A stretch of 9,532 bases of DNA from Opitutia bacterium UBA957 (GCA_002293065.1 DBCN01000092.1:1-9532); one strand, 5' to 3'. Positions 1-5,884 are shown, numbered from the stretch's first letter. Program-made: numbers and translations. Notes: a model not told the origin generated them from the sequence alone.

Positions 1-203
1 GCCGACGAAGACGCGCCCCAGGCACGGAGGGCGGTGATGCCCGCTTCGACCACGACCGGGTCGCGCGAGAGGCCGAGGTAATCGTTATCCGCGAGGTTGA
101 TACGGGCATCATCCACCGCGCGCGCGACGAGCTTCCGACGGAGCGAGGAACCCTCGCGTTCGCCCAAGGACTTACGCAGACGCTGGACGAGCGCGTCGTT
201 CAT
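1..203 (-). CDS. bioF: 8-amino-7-oxononanoate synthase, N-terminal part (runs off the left edge)
   Basis: BioF is the PLP-dependent alpha-oxoamine synthase that joins pimeloyl-thioester and L-alanine to give 8-amino-7-oxononanoate (KAPA), the first ring-forming precursor of biotin. Only the first 67 codons are present, read from the ATG at 203-201. The stretch INLADNDYLGLSRDP (residues 35-49) is the N-terminal signature of this family; E. coli BioF has a comparable SSNDYLGLS. The visible end, GASSS, is about where the family's glycine/serine-rich GSGGS-type segment begins. The PLP lysine lies outside the window. The ATG overlaps the bioD stop in an ATGA, so translation is probably coupled to bioD. 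A related alpha-oxoamine synthase (Kbl, glycine C-acetyltransferase) could share the motif, but the position directly after bioA-bioB-bioD makes BioF much more likely. Confidence 0.9.
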   Translation of the reverse strand, partial: MNDALVQRLRKSLGEREGSSLRRKLVARAVDDARINLADNDYLGLSRDPVVVEAGITALRAWGASSS

Positions 204-826
204 CGCGGCAGGAAATGGAAGCGCGCGGGCTTCTTGCCCGGACCAGACTCACCGTAGAGCGGAATCCAGGCGTCGGCGAGGCCGGCACGATTAGCCGCAG
301 CGACCGCCGGGCTGGGCTTCTTAATGGCATTCAGCCACACGCCCATCGGTCCGTCGTAACGGCGGCGGAGGTAAGCGATCGCGAGGCGGGCCTGGTTGAT
401 GGCGCCCAAGCGGTCTTCCACGACGATGATGACCGCCATCGGCTTGATGGCCGCAGCGAAGTCAGACCAATCCTTCCCTTTCGGGTCGATGGGCACGGCG
501 ACACCACCCGCCCCTTCCACGACGCGACAAGGCGCCGACGGGACCGCACGGTAGAGTTTGAGCAGCGTGGCGAGGTCGAGCTGCTTGCGGGCCTTCTTCG
601 CGGCCGCGAGCGGCGCAATCGGCGCAGGAAGGGTTAGCAAGGTATGGGCTTCGGCCCACTTCCCGGCGGCCTTGAGGGCATCGGCGGGACGGCCCGCAGC
701 GGCGCCGGACTCGACGGGCTTGATGACTTGGGTGAAGCCATCGCGCGCCATGCGACGCGCGAGTAGGCCGGCGACGTGGGTCTTGCCCACGCCCGTGTCA
801 CTGCCCGTCACGAAAAAGACCGGCAT
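200..826 (-). CDS. bioD: ATP-dependent dethiobiotin synthetase
   Basis: BioD closes the ureido ring of dethiobiotin from 7,8-diaminononanoate, CO2 and ATP, the penultimate step of biotin synthesis. The protein is 208 residues, slightly shorter than the roughly 225 of E. coli BioD. The P-loop GSDTGVGKT is at residues 8-16, with Lys15 and Thr16. KPVESG at 36-41 carries the substrate lysine and serine. Asp49 corresponds to the SDA motif, and VEGAGG at 103-108 contains the glutamate matching E. coli Glu115. LGAINQA at 140-146 matches the family's LGxINH segment with Gln in place of His. The ATG at 826-824 lies 3 bases after the bioB stop, and no Shine-Dalgarno site is visible, so translation is probably coupled to bioB. 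The stop overlaps the bioF start by four bases. The call is secure from motifs and context. Confidence 0.96.
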   Translation of the reverse strand: MPVFFVTGSDTGVGKTHVAGLLARRMARDGFTQVIKPVESGAAAGRPADALKAAGKWAEAHTLLTLPAPIAPLAAAKKARKQLDLATLLKLYRAVPSAPCRVVEGAGGVAVPIDPKGKDWSDFAAAIKPMAVIIVVEDRLGAINQARLAIAYLRRRYDGPMGVWLNAIKKPSPAVAAANRAGLADAWIPLYGESGPGKKPARFHFLPR

Positions 827-829
827 GGC

Positions 830-1900
830 TTATTTGCAGCCGCAGCCGCCCTGGCCGCAGGATTCTTCGGTGGCATTGGCCGCGGCGAATTCCGCCACGC
901 TCGGCCAAGCGGCCGGCTGGGCGGAGGCCGGGGCGATCTCCCCGCGGTGAATGCGGCGGGCTTCATCCGGGTGCATCGGGTGCAGACCCAACCGCTTCAT
1001 GAGGTTCATGTCCTCTTCGATGTCGGGGTTACCCGTGGTGAGGAGCTTTTCGCCAAGGAAGATCGAGTTGGCGCCCGCGAGGTAGCAAAGGGCTTGGGTC
1101 TCGTCGTTCATATTCGCGCGACCGGCGGAGAGACGGACCATGGCCTTCGGCATCAGGATGCGGGCTACGGCGATGGTGCGGACGAATTCGATGGTATCGA
1201 CGAACTTGCGGCCGGCGAGCGGCGTGCCTTCGACCGCAACGAGTGCGTTGATCGGTACGGAGTCGGGCTGAGGGTCGAGCTGCGCGAGTTCGACGAGCAT
1301 CTTCAAGCGGTCATCGACGGTCTCACCCATGCCGATGATGCCGCCGGAGCAGACCTCGAGGCCGGCCTTGCGGACGTTCGAAAGGGTCTGGAGGCGGTCG
1401 TCGTAGGTGCGCGTGGTGATGATTTTGGAGTAGTGCTCGCGCGAGGTGTCGAGGTTGTGATTATAGACGTCGCAACCGGCCTGCTTGAGGCGGCCGGCCT
1501 GCGCTTCGCTGACCATCCCGAGGGTGCAGCAGACTTCTAGGCCGAGCTCCTTCACGCCGGAGACCGTGTTGAGCACGCTATCGAACTGCTTGCCGTCATT
1601 CACGCGGCGCCAAGCGGCACCCATGCAGAAGCGCGTCGCACCACCGGCCTTGGCCTTGCGGGCATCCTTAAGGATGGCTTCGGTCTCCATGAGGGCTTCG
1701 CTTTCGAGTCCGGTATTGTTGTGCACCGACTGCGGGCAATAGGCGCAGTCTTCGGGGCAGGCGCCGGTCTTGATCGACTTGAGCGTGCAGAGCTGCACGC
1801 CGGCCGGATCCTGATTGGCTTGGTGAACCTGCTGAGCCTTGAAGATCAGCGTGTTGAGCGGGAGGTCGTAGAGCGCGCGGGCGTCGTTGAGGGTAGGCAT
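830..1900 (-). CDS. bioB: Biotin synthase (radical SAM)
   Basis: BioB inserts sulfur into dethiobiotin to form biotin, using one [4Fe-4S] cluster for radical SAM chemistry and an auxiliary cluster as sulfur donor. The protein is 356 residues. The radical SAM motif is Cys48-PED-Cys52-AY-Cys55 within a typical KTGACPEDCAYCPQS. The auxiliary-cluster ligands known from E. coli are all matched: Cys92 (RFCMGAAWR), Cys124 (LEVCCTLG), Cys184 (VCSGG) and Arg256 (VRLSAGR). YNHNLDTS (146-153), SVPINALV (214-221) and GANSIFLGEKLLTT (276-289) also match the family closely. After the conserved core, a tail of about 40 residues ends in Cys348, Cys353 and Cys355, which has no counterpart in the E. coli protein. 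It is the second gene of the operon, 64 bases after the bioA stop; those 64 bases hold a C-rich (in mRNA) tandem repeat and a hairpin. No Shine-Dalgarno site precedes the ATG. Confidence 0.97.
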   Translation of the reverse strand: MPTLNDARALYDLPLNTLIFKAQQVHQANQDPAGVQLCTLKSIKTGACPEDCAYCPQSVHNNTGLESEALMETEAILKDARKAKAGGATRFCMGAAWRRVNDGKQFDSVLNTVSGVKELGLEVCCTLGMVSEAQAGRLKQAGCDVYNHNLDTSREHYSKIITTRTYDDRLQTLSNVRKAGLEVCSGGIIGMGETVDDRLKMLVELAQLDPQPDSVPINALVAVEGTPLAGRKFVDTIEFVRTIAVARILMPKAMVRLSAGRANMNDETQALCYLAGANSIFLGEKLLTTGNPDIEEDMNLMKRLGLHPMHPDEARRIHRGEIAPASAQPAAWPSVAEFAAANATEESCGQGGCGCK

Positions 1901-1912
1901 GGTGTTGTTGAA

Positions 1913-1933
1913 GGGGATAGGGGATAGGGGATA
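1913..1933. repeat. Three tandem GGGGATA units in the bioA-bioB gap
   Basis: GGGGATA occurs three times head to tail at 1913-1919, 1920-1926 and 1927-1933. It is followed by GG (1934), GG (1940-1941) and a further GGGG at 1944-1947. The plus strand therefore carries four or more closely spaced G-runs and could fold into a G-quadruplex. The plus strand is the template for the bio operon. In the operon mRNA the unit reads TATCCCC three times, ending 12 bases before the bioB start codon. Repeat-unit number could vary by slippage. Any effect on bioB expression is inference. Confidence 0.75.
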
Positions 1934-1944
1934 GGTAAAGGTAG

Positions 1945-1965
1945 GGGCAGCACCGCGTGCTGCCC
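1945..1965. other. Perfect hairpin over the bioA stop codon
   Basis: GGGCAGCAC (1945-1953) and GTGCTGCCC (1957-1965) form a 9-bp GC-rich stem with a 3-base loop. Allowing one bulge, it extends outward by TAG/CTA. In the operon mRNA the bioA stop codon UAG (1967-1965) lies at the 5' foot of the stem. The sequence after the stem in the mRNA is C-rich with no U tract, so it is not a standard rho-independent terminator. It could stabilise the 3' end of bioA mRNA, partly attenuate transcription into bioB, or be one copy of a dispersed hairpin repeat. Confidence 0.6.
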
Positions 1966-3347
1966 TAGTCTGCGTTCAGAGTCGGGAGGGTTTCCTCCAT
2001 CGCGAGATGGACGGCGCGGACGAGGTGCTTCACTTCGTCGGGTTGGATGGAAATGGGCGGGACGAAGAGGATTGAGTCGCCCAAGGGACGAATGACGAGG
2101 CCATGACGACGCGCCGCGAGGGCGACGCGGTAACCGGCACGGGTATCGGTCGGCCAGCGATCGGCGGCGACGGGCTTGAATTCGACCGAGCCCGTCAAGC
2201 CAACCTGACGGAACGTCCGCACGTGCGGGTGTCCGGTAAAGGCCGCCGCCATCTCGCGGCCCAGGAGGTCAGCGCGCTCGGCGACTTGGCCGGAGGCGAG
2301 CATCGGACGAAGCTTGCGCAAGGAGGCGCGGGCCACGGCGCAACCGAGCGGGTTACCCGAGAAGGTATGGCCATGGAAGAAGGTCTTACCTTCGGAGAAC
2401 TTCCCGAGGAAGGCTTCGTAGATTTTTTCGGACGTCAGCGTCGCAGCGAGCGGCAGGTAACCGGCAGCGAGGCCCTTCGCGAGGCAGAGGAAGTCAGGCG
2501 CGACGCCTTCGGTTTCGGCGACGGTGAGGGCACCGAGGCGACCGAAGCCCGTGAAGACTTCGTCCAAGATAAGGTGGACGCCATGCTGGCGGCACAAGGC
2601 GGCGACCGCCTTCACGAAGCCAGCGGGCTGTTGGACCATCCCGGCGGCGCCTTGCACGCGCGGCTCGAGGATGACGCAGGCGGTCGTGGCGGCATCGCGG
2701 ACCAAGAGGGCTTCGAGCGCGGCGAGTGACGCCGAGGCGTCGGAGCGGGCGACCTGCCCGGCGCATTCGGAATGCACCGGTGCGGGGAAAGTCTGCGCCG
2801 CGAACAACCAAGGCGCGAAACGCTCGTGGAATTCCGAGCGACCGCCGACGGACATCGTGCCGAACGTGTCGCCATGGTAGGCGCCTTCCATCGAGATCAC
2901 CCCGCGCTTGGATTCCTTGCCGACGAGCTGCCAATACTGGAAAGACAACTTCAGCGCGACCTCGATGGCGTTGCTGCCGTTATCGGTGAAGAAACAACGA
3001 GGCAGCGCCCCACCCGTCAGGGTCGCCAAGTCCTCGGTGAGGCCCGTGGCTACTGGGTGGTTGAGCCCGAGCAGCGTCACATGCGCGACCTGCGACAGCT
3101 GCTCTTGGAGCGCGCAGTTGAGGTCGGGGTCATTATGCCCGTGGACATTCGTCCAAACCGACGCATTCCCGTCGAGGTAGCGCCGCCCTTCCCCGTCGAT
3201 CAGCCAGGAACCATCGCCGCGGACCAAGTGGAGCCGCGGGTTGTCCTGGTACTCCTGCATTTGCGTGAACGGGTGCCACCCGAAACGCCGATCAGCGGCA
3301 TCGAGGACGTCCAAGGCGGACGGGACAGCTGCAGGGGCAGTCGGCAC
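1965..3347 (-). CDS. bioA: Adenosylmethionine- or lysine-dependent 7,8-diaminononanoate aminotransferase
   Basis: BioA is a fold-type I, class III PLP aminotransferase that converts KAPA to 7,8-diaminononanoate. The protein is 460 residues. Visible features are WHPFTQM at 24-30, DNGSN at 122-126 (phosphate-binding Gly-Ser), YHGDTFGTMSVG at 157-168 with Tyr157 stacking on PLP, LDEVFTGFGR at 261-270 with Asp262 for the pyridine nitrogen, and CLAKGLAAGYLP at 288-299 with Lys291 as the Schiff-base lysine. FFHGHTFSGNPLG is at 323-335 and RPLGDSILFVPP at 420-431. HPFTQM, SVWTNVHGH, HVTLLG, GYLP and FFHGH look closer to the Bacillus subtilis lysine-using enzyme (BioK) than to E. coli BioA, which has GPT where this has GHT. 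The start is GTG at 3347-3345; no in-frame ATG occurs before Met30, which lies inside the conserved WHPFTQM. It is the first gene of the operon, directly downstream of a BirA operator. Confidence 0.95.
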   Translation of the reverse strand: MPTAPAAVPSALDVLDAADRRFGWHPFTQMQEYQDNPRLHLVRGDGSWLIDGEGRRYLDGNASVWTNVHGHNDPDLNCALQEQLSQVAHVTLLGLNHPVATGLTEDLATLTGGALPRCFFTDNGSNAIEVALKLSFQYWQLVGKESKRGVISMEGAYHGDTFGTMSVGGRSEFHERFAPWLFAAQTFPAPVHSECAGQVARSDASASLAALEALLVRDAATTACVILEPRVQGAAGMVQQPAGFVKAVAALCRQHGVHLILDEVFTGFGRLGALTVAETEGVAPDFLCLAKGLAAGYLPLAATLTSEKIYEAFLGKFSEGKTFFHGHTFSGNPLGCAVARASLRKLRPMLASGQVAERADLLGREMAAAFTGHPHVRTFRQVGLTGSVEFKPVAADRWPTDTRAGYRVALAARRHGLVIRPLGDSILFVPPISIQPDEVKHLVRAVHLAMEETLPTLNAD

Positions 3348-3353
3348 CCCCTT

Positions 3354-3382
3354 TATCTAGGGCCCTCCCAGCCCATTGTTAA
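3354..3382 (-). promoter_or_regulatory. Candidate sigma70-type promoter of the bio operon, possibly leaderless
   Basis: Reading the minus strand, TTAACA at 3382-3377 matches the -35 consensus TTGACA at five of six bases. A 17-base spacer (3376-3360) separates it from TAGATA at 3359-3354, a weak -10 box with three matches to TATAAT. The expected start of transcription is near 3347, the first base of the bioA GTG codon. The mRNA could therefore be leaderless. The -35 box lies inside the BirA operator, so bound repressor would block RNA polymerase. The spacing is good but the -10 is weak, so the exact start is uncertain. Confidence 0.45.
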
Positions 3383-3409
3383 GCCAGAAGTGCGGCTAGG
3401 TTTACAATG
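3374..3409 (-). promoter_or_regulatory. BirA (biotin repressor) operator, bioO
   Basis: On the minus strand the core reads TTGTAAACC, 14 bases, GCTTAACAA (3407-3376). The known BirA operator is TTGTWAACC-N14/15-GGTTWACAA, so this differs at one base in the second half-site and has an allowed spacer. The palindrome extends by two bases on each side (CATTGT...ACAATG, 3374-3409). It lies 27 bases upstream of the bioA start. In bacteria with a BirA that carries an N-terminal helix-turn-helix, biotinyl-AMP-bound BirA dimers bind this site and repress biotin genes. The site predicts that this genome encodes such a two-domain BirA; that gene is not in the window. Confidence 0.88.
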
Positions 3410-3492
3410 AAGGAAGGGGTTGGCGGTTAGGGGATGGGGGCAAACCGAAGTTTCGCCATCGACCAAGACGGGAGTTGAACCAACCTGCGGAA

Positions 3493-4629
3493 ATGCGCCT
3501 TCCCCTCGCACTCTGCCTGCTCGCTTTAGTCTCGGGCTGCCAATCGGCTGCCTTGGCACCAGTGCCGACCCTGACGGCGGAGCAGGCCACGGAATACAAG
3601 CTCGACCCGAAGTTCTTCCGCAAGGGCACGCTGGTGCAGGGTATCCTCATCGCCACCTCCAGTAAGGTCGCCGACCACACGCACCGCGAGGCGGCCTACC
3701 AATTCAACCAGGTGATGGCCACCATCGCCCCGGAGATCGCCAAACGCATCCGCGCCAGGAAGCTCCTCTGCGTGATCGTCGCGCATGATGAGCTGACCTC
3801 CGACGTCCCCCTGTTCGCGTCGGATAAGACCGGCAAGGAGTTGGATTTCTACAACTGGCGCCAACGCGGCTTCCTCACGCGCGTCGATGGCCGTCAGGTC
3901 GTGCTCTTCGCGGAAGAGGATGTGATGGAATACGAGGGCGGTATGCAGTCGGAGAGCATCCTCATCCATGAGTTCGGCCATGTCATCCAAGGCGCCGGCT
4001 TCACGCCTGAACAGAACGCCCGCGTGAAGGCCTCCTTCGAGCAGTCCAAGCAAGCCGGACGCTACCAAGATGGCTACGCGGCCCAACGCTTCCGTCGCGT
4101 CCAGAGCGCCACGCCCGTCAGCCTGCTGGATGCGTTGGCCACCGCTTTCCCTGACCAACCACGCGCTTTGTTGGCGAAGTGCCTCGATGGCGGCGACATC
4201 TTGGTGAACGGCCAGCCCAGCCACGCCAAGGTCACCGTGACGAAAGACGATAAGGTGCTCATCGTTTTCGGTGGCCCGAAGCAGTGCTACGCCGGCACGA
4301 ACTCCGCCGAATACTGGGCAGAAGGCGTGCAGGACTGGTTCGACACCAACCGCACCATGGACCACGACCACAACCAACTGCACACGCGCGATCAACTGAA
4401 GGCCTACGACGTCCCGCTCGCCGCGCTCTGCAAGGAGGTCATGGGCGACACCCCTTGGCGCTTCGTGTCACCGCGCCTCCGTGCCGGCCAAGGCCACCTC
4501 GCTGGCTATGACCCGACCACGGCTCCCAAGGTGAAGAAGCTCCCACACATCGATACCGCGGCTCAGGATTACTACGACAAGTACTGGAAGGACTACTGGC
4601 AGCGCCTCCACGCCAAGTACGACAGGTGA
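3493..4629 (+). CDS. ATLF-like zinc metallopeptidase lipoprotein with an S4-like insertion
   Basis: The 378-residue protein begins with a short lipoprotein signal peptide: hydrophobic residues 5-13, then VSGC with the lipidation cysteine at 16. It is therefore predicted to be membrane-anchored outside the cytoplasm. HEFGH at 159-163 provides the two zinc histidines and the catalytic glutamate. YAGTNSAEYWAE at 266-277 aligns without gaps to YGRTNEAEFFAE of anthrax lethal factor, so Tyr266 and Glu273 correspond to its catalytic tyrosine and third zinc ligand. The distance from the first histidine to this glutamate is 114 residues, against 49 in lethal factor. Most of the extra length is residues 206-262, which read like an S4 domain (LLDALATAFPD, then GGDILVNGQP). 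The substrate is unknown. The ATG at 3493 was chosen because it places the signal peptide at the N-terminus; an in-frame TTG at 3475 would add six residues. It is read divergently from bioA and ends facing the 113-bp palindrome. Confidence 0.8.
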   Translation: MRLPLALCLLALVSGCQSAALAPVPTLTAEQATEYKLDPKFFRKGTLVQGILIATSSKVADHTHREAAYQFNQVMATIAPEIAKRIRARKLLCVIVAHDELTSDVPLFASDKTGKELDFYNWRQRGFLTRVDGRQVVLFAEEDVMEYEGGMQSESILIHEFGHVIQGAGFTPEQNARVKASFEQSKQAGRYQDGYAAQRFRRVQSATPVSLLDALATAFPDQPRALLAKCLDGGDILVNGQPSHAKVTVTKDDKVLIVFGGPKQCYAGTNSAEYWAEGVQDWFDTNRTMDHDHNQLHTRDQLKAYDVPLAALCKEVMGDTPWRFVSPRLRAGQGHLAGYDPTTAPKVKKLPHIDTAAQDYYDKYWKDYWQRLHAKYDR

Positions 4630-4641
4630 CCGTAGGTCAAA

Positions 4642-4754
4642 CCGCCCACAAAAGGGGTCAGGCCGTTAGTGAATGGGGTGTTAGTTTAGAGGCCGTTTTT
4701 ATGCGTTCTAACTAACAGGGGCGACGCTAACGGCCTGACCCCTTTTGTAGGCGG
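4642..4754. repeat. 113-bp nested palindrome (REP/BIME- or MITE-like element)
   Basis: Two 28-base arms, 4642-4669 and 4727-4754, are reverse complements with a single mismatch. Each contains the core AAAAGGGGTCAGGCC or its complement. Inside lies a second imperfect inverted repeat, GTTAGTTTAGA (4680-4690) against TCTAACTAAC (4707-4716), paired with one bulged T. There is no open reading frame. The element starts 12 bases after the lipoprotein stop and sits between convergent genes, a usual place for REP-type elements. From memory, GGGGTCAG cores are common in repeats mobilised by REP-associated tyrosine (Y1) transposases. It could also act as a bidirectional transcription block, but no U tract follows either arm. 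No target-site duplication was recognised. Confidence 0.8.
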
Positions 4755-4793
4755 AAGATACTAAGCCGGAGGTGAGGTCGATTATCAGGACAC

Positions 4794-4819
4794 AAAAAAG
4801 GCGCCGAGTTGCGGCGCCT
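4794..4819 (-). terminator. Rho-independent terminator of the SGNH-Dabb unit
   Basis: On the minus strand, AGGCGCCG (4819-4812), a five-base loop CAACT and CGGCGCCT (4806-4799) form an 8-bp GC-rich stem. It runs straight into a T tract (4799-4794, then GTG). This is the classical intrinsic terminator layout. It begins 23 bases downstream of the Dabb stop codon, so it most likely ends the transcript of the two minus-strand genes at 4843-5884. Confidence 0.9.
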
Positions 4820-4842
4820 GATTCGTCGATGAGCCTCTCGGC

Positions 4843-5142
4843 TTATTCGAAGTCGTAGATCTTGACGGAATCCCAGTAGGCCTTGCAGTCAGCGATGAAG
4901 GCCTGGTGGATGGGGTCGACCTGGTAGGCGTCGTGGTCGGCGTGGTTCTTGAAGACGAAGAACTCGGCGAAGTCGTACGCGGTGTCGATGATCGGGCGGA
5001 CGGCATGCTTGCTGGGAACGCCGACGGAGCCGCTATGGATGGACTTGATCGCGAGGAGGCCGCGGAGCTTGGTCTCGAATTCCGCGCGCTGGGCGGCGGT
5101 GAGGTCCTTTTTCAGGTAGAAGAAGACGACGTGGTGGAACAT
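4843..5142 (-). CDS. Dabb (stress-responsive A/B barrel) domain protein
   Basis: This 99-residue protein fits the dimeric alpha/beta barrel Dabb family. It opens with MFHHVVFFYLKKD, the family's typical first strand (HxVxFxLK). A helix rich in Ala, Arg, Glu and Leu follows (14-30), then the SGSVGVPS turn (37-44), the strand YDFAEFFVFKNHADHDAYQVDP (56-77), and HQAFI at 79-83. The members usually form homodimers; some act as small-molecule enzymes or stress proteins, and the function here cannot be assigned. The ATG at 5142 was chosen because it begins the conserved first strand; upstream codons in this frame overlap the SGNH gene and look like shadow sequence. No Shine-Dalgarno site is visible. 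It is probably co-transcribed with the SGNH hydrolase 52 bases upstream, and an intrinsic terminator follows it. Confidence 0.85.
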   Translation of the reverse strand: MFHHVVFFYLKKDLTAAQRAEFETKLRGLLAIKSIHSGSVGVPSKHAVRPIIDTAYDFAEFFVFKNHADHDAYQVDPIHQAFIADCKAYWDSVKIYDFE

Positions 5143-5194
5143 AGGAGCGACAGGCTTGGAGAGGGAACGGCAGAAGGAAACAGCAAACTGCGGC

Positions 5195-5884
5195 TTACTT
5201 CCGGAAGAGGTCCAGCAACGCGGCCGTGACAAGGGCGTGGCCCGCGGCGTTGGGGTGGTTGACCTGCGACATGAGGTCCTTGAGCGGCGTACCCGCGGCG
5301 ACCTTGGCCTTGAAGAGCGCAAGGCTGTCGACGAGCAGGACGTCGTGCTCCTTGGCCAAGGCCCGCACCTGCTCGGCATGGAGGTTCAGCGGGTCCTGCG
5401 GGTTATCGAGCTTGGCCGACTGATCGGGCGTCGGGGTCAGCAGAATGACTTTAATGCCCGCCGTCTTGGCGGCGACGATCATGGCGCTCCAATTGGCCTT
5501 GGCCTTTTCCAAGCCGAGGCGGCGGTCGTTCAAGGAGTAGTCGATGGTCACCACCGCGGGGCGCAGCGCCAGGACGTCGCGCTCAAACCGCGCGGCTCCG
5601 CGGTCCGAGGCTTCACCGCCAATGGCGGTCACGATGACGTTGAGCACGGCGTTCGGGAAGCGCTCGCGCAGGCCCGCCTGCAGGCCGGCGGGATAGGCTT
5701 GATTGGACTGGACGATGGGCGTGACGAAATAGCCGGCCGGCACGCTGTGCCCATGGCAGACGATATGCATGGTCCGGTTCTTCGGCCACTTCACTTCGAG
5801 GGCTTGGATAATCGGGCCCAAGGGAGCGGGCTCCGCGGCGGCAAGGCCGAGGGTCAGGCACAGCAGGGTCAGCAAGGGGCGCAT
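5195..5884 (-). CDS. Secreted SGNH/GDSL-type hydrolase with variant active-site blocks
   Basis: The protein is 229 residues with a signal peptide (MRPLLTLLCLTLGLAAAEPAP; cleavage probably near Ala16-Ala17), so it is predicted to be exported. SGNH hydrolases are esterases, lipases or carbohydrate deacetylases. Block I is GHSVPAGY at 45-52, with Ser47 as nucleophile and His in place of the usual Asp of GDS. Block II glycines are in AIGGEAS (87-93). Block III is SLND at 117-120, with Ser in place of the usual Gly and Asn119 retained. Block V is QVNHPNAAGH at 207-216: His210 is retained and Gln207 replaces the usual Asp of DxxH. The ATG at 5884 is preceded by AAAGGAG on the minus strand and starts the signal peptide; a longer frame to 5962 is open but would spoil the signal peptide. 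It is divergent from the Hsp70 gene and upstream of the Dabb gene. The substrate is unknown. Confidence 0.85.
   Translation of the reverse strand: MRPLLTLLCLTLGLAAAEPAPLGPIIQALEVKWPKNRTMHIVCHGHSVPAGYFVTPIVQSNQAYPAGLQAGLRERFPNAVLNVIVTAIGGEASDRGAARFERDVLALRPAVVTIDYSLNDRRLGLEKAKANWSAMIVAAKTAGIKVILLTPTPDQSAKLDNPQDPLNLHAEQVRALAKEHDVLLVDSLALFKAKVAAGTPLKDLMSQVNHPNAAGHALVTAALLDLFRK

Noticed and set aside
776..1540. Long plus-strand open frame opposite bioB
   Set aside because: It is antisense to a clear BioB, has no recognisable motif, and GC-rich genes of this kind keep antisense frames open by codon bias.
1945..1965. Intrinsic terminator between bioA and bioB
   Set aside because: The stem is strong but no U tract follows on the minus strand or the plus strand.
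3416..3440. Second G-quadruplex candidate upstream of the lipoprotein
   Set aside because: The G-runs include two of only two bases, so only a weak two-layer structure could form; it is common in GC-rich spacers.
3475..3492. TTG start for the lipoprotein
   Set aside because: It cannot be ruled out, but the ATG at 3493 puts the signal peptide right at the N-terminus, and the six extra residues include an acidic one unusual there.
3526..4395. Minus-strand open frame opposite the lipoprotein, and similar ones at 6702-7520 and 7459-8163
   Set aside because: Each lies opposite a gene with clear motifs or a signal peptide, and none shows a domain or a plausible start region.
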